A DNA stretch of 5,059 bases from Defluviitaleaceae bacterium (lineage in GTDB: Bacteria; Bacillota; Clostridia; Lachnospirales; WRAX01). Location of the stretch: positions 1-5,059 of the forward strand of contig WRBU01000107.1 of NCBI GenBank assembly GCA_009784355.1, written 5' to 3'. The notes under the pieces were generated by a model. It did no database searches and was not told the origin of the DNA. It saw nothing but the letters and a program-made list of their open reading frames with translations. This document shows, one piece after another, positions 1-5,059 of the stretch; position 1 is the first letter of the stretch; the number at the start of each line of letters is the position of its first letter. Both the position numbers and the translations under genes were made by a program.

Positions 1-513
1 CGCTGGATGATAGGCTTTGGCATGGGAACGGTTTTTGGTGTGTTTTCAGACATACCAGAGGGATGGGCCGAACAAGGCGGAGTGCGGCAGTTAGGCTTTT
101 TTGAAAGTGTTGGTGCAGGGGCGCAAAATCTAGGATTTGTTGTGCGTGCAACATTTACAGCTATTGGACGGCTTTTCACTCACGGCATTGGTGAGCTTAT
201 GGGGCCTATTGGCATGGTAGATGTTGTTGGCGGGGACTTGTCCGACATAGCAACAGAACACGGTTTTGCCGCTACATTTTGGCCCATAATGCATTTTACA
301 ATGTTTCTATCAGTGTCGCTTGGCATACTTAACCTTATGCCTATACCCGCACTTGATGGCGGACGCTTGGTGTTTTTGGCTGTGGAGTCCATACGCAAAA
401 AAGCTCTTTCGCCCGAGCTTGAGGGCAAAATTAATCTCGCAGGATTTGTACTTATGATGGGGCTTATTCTGCTGGTTGCATTTAATGATATACAGCGGAT
501 TTTTAGTAGCTAA
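1..513 (+). CDS. rseP: RseP/RasP-type site-2 intramembrane zinc protease (M50), C-terminal part
   Basis: This is the last 170 codons of a gene that begins upstream of the window. M50 proteases cut membrane-embedded substrates such as anti-sigma factors within the membrane. The diagnostic second metal-site motif is present: Asn-Leu-Met-Pro-Ile-Pro-Ala-Leu-Asp-Gly-Gly-Arg, with the zinc-ligand Asp encoded at 355-357. Ahead of it is the conserved Gly-Pro-Ile-Gly-Met segment (about 202-216), and a typical tail follows (Ser-Pro-Glu-Leu-Glu-Gly, then a hydrophobic helix and Asn-Asp-Ile). Hydrophobic stretches at about residues 90-114 and 145-162 of the visible part fit the last two membrane segments. 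The HExxH motif and PDZ domain expected in this family would lie outside the window. Bases 1-6 are in frame and continue the protein upstream of the first Met at 7, so that Met is not a start. The usual Bacillota neighbour ispG is not seen downstream; ebfC follows instead. The family call is firm; the substrate is unknown. Confidence 0.94.
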   Translation, partial: RWMIGFGMGTVFGVFSDIPEGWAEQGGVRQLGFFESVGAGAQNLGFVVRATFTAIGRLFTHGIGELMGPIGMVDVVGGDLSDIATEHGFAATFWPIMHFTMFLSVSLGILNLMPIPALDGGRLVFLAVESIRKKALSPELEGKINLAGFVLMMGLILLVAFNDIQRIFSS

Positions 514-522
514 ATATATTTT

Positions 523-554
523 GGGCAGGCGTTGCGCTTGCCCTTACATTTTCC
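523..554 (+). terminator. Probable intrinsic terminator after the site-2 protease gene
   Basis: A 9-bp stem (GGGCAGGCG at 523-531 with CGCTTGCCC at 535-543, including one G-T wobble) closes a 3-base loop, 9 bases after the protease stop codon. The following stretch TTACATTTTCC is T-rich but interrupted, so termination may be partial. Its place between the protease stop and the promoter at 555 fits an operon boundary. Confidence 0.6.
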
Positions 555-583
555 TTGCGCAATTTGGTGAGATGTGATAGAAT
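555..583 (+). promoter_or_regulatory. Housekeeping (sigma-A type) promoter with extended -10, driving ebfC-recR
   Basis: TTGCGC at 555-560 (-35) is followed after exactly 17 bases by TAGAAT at 578-583 (-10, five of six consensus bases). TG at 575-576, one base before the hexamer, makes it an extended -10. A start near 590 would give a leader of about 19 bases, with the Shine-Dalgarno GGAGGA at 597-602 and the ATG at 609. It sits just past the preceding hairpin, as expected for the promoter of the downstream operon. Confidence 0.65.
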
Positions 584-608
584 TGAAAAAAAGACTGGAG
601 GAACTAAT

Positions 609-953
609 ATGCCAAAAGGTTTCGGAGGCGGGATGCCGCCAAATATGAACCAGCTTATGAAGCAAGCGCAAAAAATGCAGAAACAAATGGAAGAAGCGCA
701 AGCGCAGTTGGAAGAAAAGACCCTTGAAGTGTCTGCCGGCGGCGGTGTGGTTAAAATTTTGGTAACAGGCAAAAAGGAAATCAAAGAGCTAACCATTGAC
801 CCTGCGGCTGTTGACCCAGAGGACGTTGAAATGCTGCAAGACCTGCTTATTTCTGCTGTAAACGAAGCTCTGCGACAGGCGGAAGAAATGGCGCAAAAAG
901 AAATGGGCAAATTTATGCCGGCTGGCATGGGTGGTCTTGGGGGAATGTTTTAA
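609..953 (+). CDS. ebfC: YbaB/EbfC (YaaK) family nucleoid-associated DNA-binding protein
   Basis: Encodes 114 residues, the normal family length (about 100-115). Family members are small dimeric DNA-binding proteins almost always encoded beside recR and thought to help organise DNA or assist RecR-linked repair. The layout is canonical. A Gly/Met-rich N-terminus (residues 4-14) leads into a Gln/Lys/Glu-rich helix (about 14-38). Next come Ser-Ala-Gly-Gly-Gly (42-46) and a beta segment. Asp-Pro-Glu-Asp-Val-Glu-Met-Leu-Gln-Asp-Leu follows at 69-79, then Asn-Glu-Ala-Leu (85-88) and a Gly/Met-rich tail. It closely resembles Bacillus YaaK. The ATG at 609 is chosen because GGAGGA lies 6 bases upstream and the predicted transcript starts near 590; the open frame running back to 555 would overlap the promoter. 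A second ATG at 633 also has GGAGG nearby (624-628), but starting there would lose the family's Gly-rich N-terminus. It is the first gene of a likely five-gene operon. Confidence 0.95.
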   Translation: MPKGFGGGMPPNMNQLMKQAQKMQKQMEEAQAQLEEKTLEVSAGGGVVKILVTGKKEIKELTIDPAAVDPEDVEMLQDLLISAVNEALRQAEEMAQKEMGKFMPAGMGGLGGMF

Positions 954-1556
954 GTGAATTATTACGGCTCGCCTGTTATGCGGTTGATAGAGGAATTTGC
1001 ACGTCTGCCTGGAGTTGGCACAAAATCTGCCAGCCGCATGGCTTTTTATATTCTAAATTCCCCTGACGAAAAAGCAAATGCACTTGCGGGTGCGATTTTG
1101 GATGCCAAAAAATCTGCACAATATTGCAAGCATTGCTATAACTTGACAGACAAAGAAGTGTGTTATATTTGTGACAGTTCCCGCAGGGATGACACCACGG
1201 TTATGGTGGTTGAAAGCCCGCAGGACATGGCTGCATACGAAAAAACAAAAGAATACAGCGGATTGTATCACATTTTGCACGGAGCAATTTCACCTATGAA
1301 CGGCATAAGTCCTGCCAATTTACGTATAAAAGAATTGCTTGCCCGCCTTGACAGCGACAGCCCTATTACGGAAATTATCATTGCCACCAATCCCAATATT
1401 GAAGGGGAAGCCACGGCAATGTATCTTTCAAAACTCCTTAAACCGCTTGGGGTGAAAATCACCCGCATCGCCCATGGAGTGCCTGTTGGCGGTGATTTGG
1501 AGCATGTTGATCCAATAACGCTTTTGCGGGCATTACAGCATCGTAGGGAGCTTTGA
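954..1556 (+). CDS. recR: Recombination mediator protein RecR
   Basis: Encodes 200 residues, the usual RecR length. RecR works with RecO (and RecF) to load RecA on SSB-coated single-stranded DNA at gaps. Domains appear in canonical order. A helix-hairpin-helix covers about residues 8-35 (Leu-Pro-Gly-Val-Gly-Thr-Lys-Ser-Ala at 18-26). A four-cysteine zinc site uses Cys58, Cys61, Cys70 and Cys73. The Toprim domain starts at about 81, with the acidic residue Glu87 in Val-Val-Glu-Ser-Pro, then Asn-Pro-Asn-Ile-Glu-Gly-Glu-Ala. The C-terminal signature is Pro-Val-Gly-Gly-Asp-Leu-Glu, ending Arg-Arg-Glu-Leu. The start is GTG at 954, directly abutting the ebfC stop codon with no gap, and GGGGGA at 939-944 inside ebfC serves as ribosome binding site. 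The zero spacing implies translational coupling with ebfC. All key residues are present; it looks functional. Confidence 0.97.
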   Translation: MNYYGSPVMRLIEEFARLPGVGTKSASRMAFYILNSPDEKANALAGAILDAKKSAQYCKHCYNLTDKEVCYICDSSRRDDTTVMVVESPQDMAAYEKTKEYSGLYHILHGAISPMNGISPANLRIKELLARLDSDSPITEIIIATNPNIEGEATAMYLSKLLKPLGVKITRIAHGVPVGGDLEHVDPITLLRALQHRREL

Positions 1557-1584
1557 TTTAATCACTAACATTAGGAGAAGCGTA

Positions 1585-3006
1585 ATGTCAAACCACCTAA
1601 AAATACTTTTCATAGCTTCCGAGGCTGCACCTTTTGTCAAAAGCGGCGGGCTTGGTGATGTCGTGGGGTCTTTACCCCATGCTTTGCGTGGACTTGGCGC
1701 AGAGGTTAAGGTAGTTTTGCCAAAATACGGACAAATAAATGAAAAATGGCTAGCTGACAAAAAACCTGTGGCTTCATATGAGGTACATTTGGACTGGCGA
1801 AAACCTATTGCCGATATTTTTTTAATACAACCAGATGTCTATGCGGTGGTTAATGATTATTATTTTAACCGTGAAAACATCTATGGATATGGTGATGATT
1901 TTGAGCGTTTTGCCTTTTTTGTTAAAGCGGCATTGCAACTTTTACCTTTAATTGACTTTATCCCCGACATCATCCACTTCCACGACTGGCAAACGGGTCT
2001 TGGATGTATTTATTTAAAAGACGTGTTTTCGCATTTTGACGCATATAAAAATATCAAAAGCGTGTTCACTATACACAATTTGCAATATCAAGGCAACTTT
2101 CTTGCCAATGTATTGCCGCAAATTGACTTAAACTACGGGTACTTTGCACCTGATAAAATAGAATTTTATGGTAATGCTAGTTTTATGAAGGCGGGCTTGA
2201 CCTATGCGGATTTTTTGACCACAGTTAGCCCTACATATGCCCACCAAATACAGACTGCGGAATATGGATATGGAATGCAAGGAATGCTTGCAAGCCGTAA
2301 ACACGAACTTTTGGGCATACTAAACGGAATAGATTATAACGAATACAATCCCGCCACAGTAAAGAGTCTGGCGCAAAATTTTAATATAGATGATATGGAG
2401 GGAAAGGCGGCTTGCAAAGCTCACGTGCAAAAAATGCTGGGTCTGCCTATTAATCCCGGCATTCCGATTTTTACAATAATTTCACGCCTTGTTGAGCAAA
2501 AAGGTATTGATATTATTGAGCCAGCCTTGGACACCTTTATGAATCATAGGGATATGCAAATTATTGTACTGGGCAATGGACACAGCCATTATGAACAGAT
2601 ATTTGAGCGTGCCGCATATTATCACCCGCACAAAATGTCCGCAAATATAATGTTTGATGCCGACCTTGCCCATCAAATTTATTCCGCCGCCGATTTTTTC
2701 CTTATGCCGTCATTGTTTGAGCCTTGCGGTTTGGGGCAACTTATAGCCATGCGTTATGGGGCTGTACCTGTTGTTCGTAACACAGGGGGGCTTGCAGACA
2801 CGATAATGCATTATAATTACGAAACGGGACAGGGCAACGGCTTATCTTTTAACGACTATGACGCAGGGGCTTTGATTTGGGCTGTGGATGAGGCTTTGTC
2901 GCTTTTTCACAATAAAAGCCACTATCAAAAAGCCCAAAATAACGCTATGACAGCAGATTTTAGCTGGGAAAGCTCTGCAAAGCAATATATAGATTTATAC
3001 AACAAA

Positions 3007-3024
<18 letters not shown>
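1585..3024 (+). CDS. glgA: Glycogen synthase, ADP-glucose type (GT5)
   Basis: Encodes 479 residues, the full length of bacterial GlgA. The enzyme adds glucose from ADP-glucose to the non-reducing end of an alpha-1,4-glucan, building cytoplasmic glycogen. N-terminal Rossmann half: the sugar-nucleotide loop Lys19-Ser-Gly-Gly-Leu, His-Asp-Trp-Gln-Thr-Gly-Leu at 133-139, Thr-Ile-His-Asn-Leu-Gln-Tyr-Gln-Gly at 162-170 (His164), and Gly-Ile-Leu-Asn-Gly-Ile-Asp at 244-250. C-terminal half: Arg301 and Lys306 in Ser-Arg-Leu-Val-Glu-Gln-Lys-Gly, then the GT-B signature Glu379-Pro-Cys-Gly-Leu and Thr-Gly-Gly-Leu-Ala-Asp-Thr at 400-406. The ATG at 1585 has AGGAGA (1573-1578) 6 bases upstream. It lies 28 bases after recR with no convincing promoter or terminator between, so it is probably co-transcribed. 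The partners glgC and glgB are not in the window, so glycogen synthesis as a pathway is inferred from this enzyme alone. Confidence 0.96.
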
Positions 3025-4053
<1,029 letters not shown>

Positions 4054-4054
4054 T

Positions 4055-4354
4055 ATGGAAAAAACATTTAACCAACGAGTATACGACCTTGTCGCACAAA
4101 TTCCGTGCGGCAAGGTTGCTTCTTACGGAGAAATAGCCCGCGCGCTGGGAAACCCAAGAGCCGCCCGCCAAGTAGGCTGGGCAATGGCACGATGCCCCGA
4201 AGACCTACCATGGCAAAGAGTAGTAAAAGCCAATGGAGAAATAACAGGCTACGACATCTACGCCAGCCTGCGCCGTCAAAAGCTAGAAGAAGAGGGCATA
4301 ACATTTTTGCCAAGCGGAAACGTAGATATGAAAAAACATGGGGTCGGGCTTTAA
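4055..4354 (+). CDS. Alkyltransferase-like (ATL) DNA-damage protein, MGMT-domain, Trp in place of active Cys
   Basis: Encodes 99 residues, corresponding to only the C-terminal DNA-binding domain of O6-alkylguanine-DNA alkyltransferase (MGMT/Ogt). Family features: Ile-Pro-Cys-Gly-Lys-Val-Ala-Ser-Tyr-Gly-Glu-Ile-Ala at 16-28 with the nucleotide-flipping Tyr24, and Asn-Pro-Arg-Ala-Ala-Arg-Gln-Val-Gly at 33-41 with the arginine finger. The alkyl-acceptor motif Pro-Cys-His-Arg-Val reads Pro-Trp-Gln-Arg-Val at 52-56, so the acceptor Cys is Trp53. That is the hallmark of ATL proteins (yeast Atl1, E. coli YbaZ), which cannot remove the alkyl group but bind O6-alkylguanine and flag it for nucleotide excision repair. 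The ATG at 4055 is 1 base after the gap stop codon and no Shine-Dalgarno is visible in 4038-4054, so translation probably depends on ribosomes finishing gap. The open frame extends upstream into gap, but the family N-terminus matches the 4055 start. The last codons and the stop lie inside the terminator. Confidence 0.9.
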   Translation: MEKTFNQRVYDLVAQIPCGKVASYGEIARALGNPRAARQVGWAMARCPEDLPWQRVVKANGEITGYDIYASLRRQKLEEEGITFLPSGNVDMKKHGVGL

Positions 4355-4372
4355 TTGCTCGACCTCTTTTTT
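4342..4372 (+). terminator. Intrinsic terminator closing the ebfC-recR-glgA-gap-ATL operon
   Basis: GGTCGGGC (4342-4349) pairs with GCTCGACC (4357-4364) as an 8-bp stem with one G-T wobble and a 7-base loop, followed by TCTTTTTT (4365-4372). The stem's 5' arm lies within the last coding codons of the ATL gene, and the TAA stop (4352-4354) sits in the loop. Confidence 0.85.
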
Positions 4373-4383
4373 GCGAATTAATA

Positions 4384-4413
4384 GCATAAGCTCCCCTTTA
4401 ATGTCGTAAAATT
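4384..4413 (+). promoter_or_regulatory. Candidate promoter for the penicillin-binding protein gene, resembling a forespore sigma (SigF-type) site
   Basis: GCATA at 4384-4388 is followed after 16 bases by CGTAAAATT at 4405-4413. As I recall the Bacillus SigF consensus (GCATR or GYWTA, 15-16 bases, then GGHRARHT), only the first base of the -10 element differs. A housekeeping reading is poorer: TAAAAT (4407-4412) is an acceptable -10 but has no -35 at the right distance, and TTGCGA (4371-4376) is 20 bases from TTTAAT (4397-4402). Some promoter is expected here because a strong terminator lies just upstream. Short degenerate matches occur by chance, so the sigma assignment is tentative. Confidence 0.3.
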
Positions 4414-4427
4414 TAGCAAGGGGGGTT
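4389..4427 (+). promoter_or_regulatory. Inverted repeat covering the ribosome binding site of the penicillin-binding protein gene
   Basis: AGCTCCCCTT (4389-4398) can pair with AAGGGGGGTT (4418-4427) over 10 bp, including two G-U pairs, around a 19-base loop. The 3' arm contains the Shine-Dalgarno AAGGGGGG (4418-4425) for the ATG at 4433, so the fold would hide it. RNA reading through from the upstream operon contains both arms; RNA started at the candidate promoter (start near 4420) would lack the 5' arm. The T-rich TTGTTTT after the stem could also make it a weak terminator, though the loop is long for that. Confidence 0.45.
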
Positions 4428-4432
4428 GTTTT

Positions 4433-5059
4433 ATGAAGAGGCTACGTAACAAAACAGGCTTTAAAACCACAATGGCAATGCGCCGCAAACTGCTGTTTAT
4501 AATGTCGGTGTTTGTATTGGCATTTGTGGGGTTGTTTGGGCGGTTGATATACATACAAACGGTGCATGGAGAGCTTTTGCAAAAAAGAGCGTACGAACAA
4601 CATACTAGGGATAGGCTAATACGCCCAGACCGAGGAAATATTTACGACAGAAACGGGGTTGGCTTGGCTGTTACCCAAACAGTTGCTACCATAAGCGTTA
4701 TTAGGGCGCAGGTACAAGATGCCCAGCTGGTAGCTACGACATTAGCAAATGCTCTTGATATGGATTTTGACGAGGTATTGACCAAAGTAAACCGCCGTGT
4801 GGCATTGGAGCGAATAAAGAGCCATGTTGACTTGGAAATTGCAAATGAATTAAGGCGGCTTAATATACCCGGTATTATTATTGACGAAGATGTACAGCGC
4901 ATCTACCCATTTAATGGGCTCGCCGCACAAGTAATCGGCTTTGTAGGAATTGATAATCAAGGCATTATTGGACTGGAGGCAAAGTACGATACTTTTTTGG
5001 CTGGGCAACGGGGCAAAATCTTAACAGAAACGGATGCAAGAGGAATTGAATTTGCGGAC
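4433..5059 (+). CDS. Class B penicillin-binding protein (PBP2/FtsI/SpoVD type), N-terminal part
   Basis: 209 codons are visible and the frame is still open at the window edge. Class B PBPs are membrane-anchored transpeptidases that cross-link septal, elongation or spore-cortex peptidoglycan. The start is a short basic cytoplasmic tail (residues 1-19, rich in Lys and Arg) and one membrane helix (about 20-36). The extracellular dimerisation domain follows, with its hallmark Arg-Gly-Asn-Ile-Tyr-Asp-Arg-Asn-Gly at 67-75. Further on are Arg-Ile-Tyr-Pro-Phe, Gly-Phe-Val-Gly-Ile-Asp-Asn-Gln-Gly, Gly-Leu-Glu and Leu-Ala-Gly-Gln-Arg-Gly, a run typical of SpoVD and FtsI proteins. The transpeptidase motifs SxxK, SxN and KTG would lie beyond the window. 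The ATG at 4433 has AAGGGGGG (4418-4425) 7 bases upstream. No mraZ, mraW or ftsL gene lies directly upstream, so this copy is not in the usual start of a division-cell-wall cluster. Division, elongation and sporulation paralogues cannot be separated from this part. Confidence 0.93.
   Translation, partial: MKRLRNKTGFKTTMAMRRKLLFIMSVFVLAFVGLFGRLIYIQTVHGELLQKRAYEQHTRDRLIRPDRGNIYDRNGVGLAVTQTVATISVIRAQVQDAQLVATTLANALDMDFDEVLTKVNRRVALERIKSHVDLEIANELRRLNIPGIIIDEDVQRIYPFNGLAAQVIGFVGIDNQGIIGLEAKYDTFLAGQRGKILTETDARGIEFAD

Noticed and set aside
514..608. Possible SRP (4.5S/6S) RNA gene, often found near dnaX-ebfC-recR in Bacillota.
   Set aside because: The gap is only 95 bases, filled by a terminator hairpin, a promoter and a ribosome binding site. 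No SRP Alu or GNAR-loop helix is visible.
627..640. Small GC hairpin (GGCGG/CCGCC) and internal GGAGG-ATG at 624-635 inside ebfC, possibly an alternative start or translation control.
   Set aside because: The stem is only 5 bp and encodes the Gly/Met-rich N-terminus common in the family. The start at 609 has its own good ribosome binding site.
503..928. Minus-strand open frame of 141 codons across ebfC and its promoter.
   Set aside because: It is a shadow of ebfC with a Ser/Cys/Phe-rich composition and no motif, and it runs through the terminator and promoter region.
4105..4389. Plus-strand open frame of 94 codons overlapping the ATL gene in another frame, very Arg-rich.
   Set aside because: The ATL frame has clear family motifs. 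The alternative frame has composition typical of a shifted read and runs through the terminator.

Overview
The window is a compact, entirely plus-strand stretch of ordinary bacterial chromosome carrying seven genes, the first and last of which are cut by the window edges. The proteins suggest an uncultured or little-studied member of the Bacillota (Clostridia-like). Support for this comes from a RasP/RseP-type site-2 protease, a YaaK/EbfC protein next to RecR, a GT5 GlgA, strong AGGAGG-type Shine-Dalgarno sites and a SpoVD/PBP2-type class B penicillin-binding protein. This is inference from protein resemblance; there is no rRNA or other direct taxonomic marker here.

Layout. (1) Bases 1-513 hold the C-terminal part of an intramembrane zinc protease, followed by a hairpin that probably ends its transcript. 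(2) A good housekeeping-type promoter at 555-583 starts what looks like one operon: ebfC (609-953), recR (954-1556), glgA (1585-3024), gap (3055-4053) and a small alkyltransferase-like gene (4055-4354). Spacings are 0, 28, 30 and 1 bases, and a strong intrinsic terminator (4342-4372) closes the operon. A weak extra promoter may lie ahead of gap. (3) A 78-base intergenic region carries the terminator tail, a possible alternative-sigma promoter and an inverted repeat that covers the next gene's ribosome binding site. (4) From 4433 to the window edge runs the N-terminal part of a class B penicillin-binding protein.

How the genes relate. EbfC and RecR are a classic recombinational-repair pair, and the alkyltransferase-like protein at the operon end is also a DNA-damage protein. 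Between them sit two carbon-metabolism enzymes: glycogen synthase and an NAD-type glyceraldehyde-3-phosphate dehydrogenase. The operon therefore mixes DNA repair with central and storage carbon metabolism. I see no sign of co-function beyond co-transcription.

I found no mobile element, CRISPR array, RNA gene or new multi-gene system. The most interesting signal is the control region ahead of the penicillin-binding protein gene, where read-through RNA would have its ribosome binding site folded away while RNA started locally would not.
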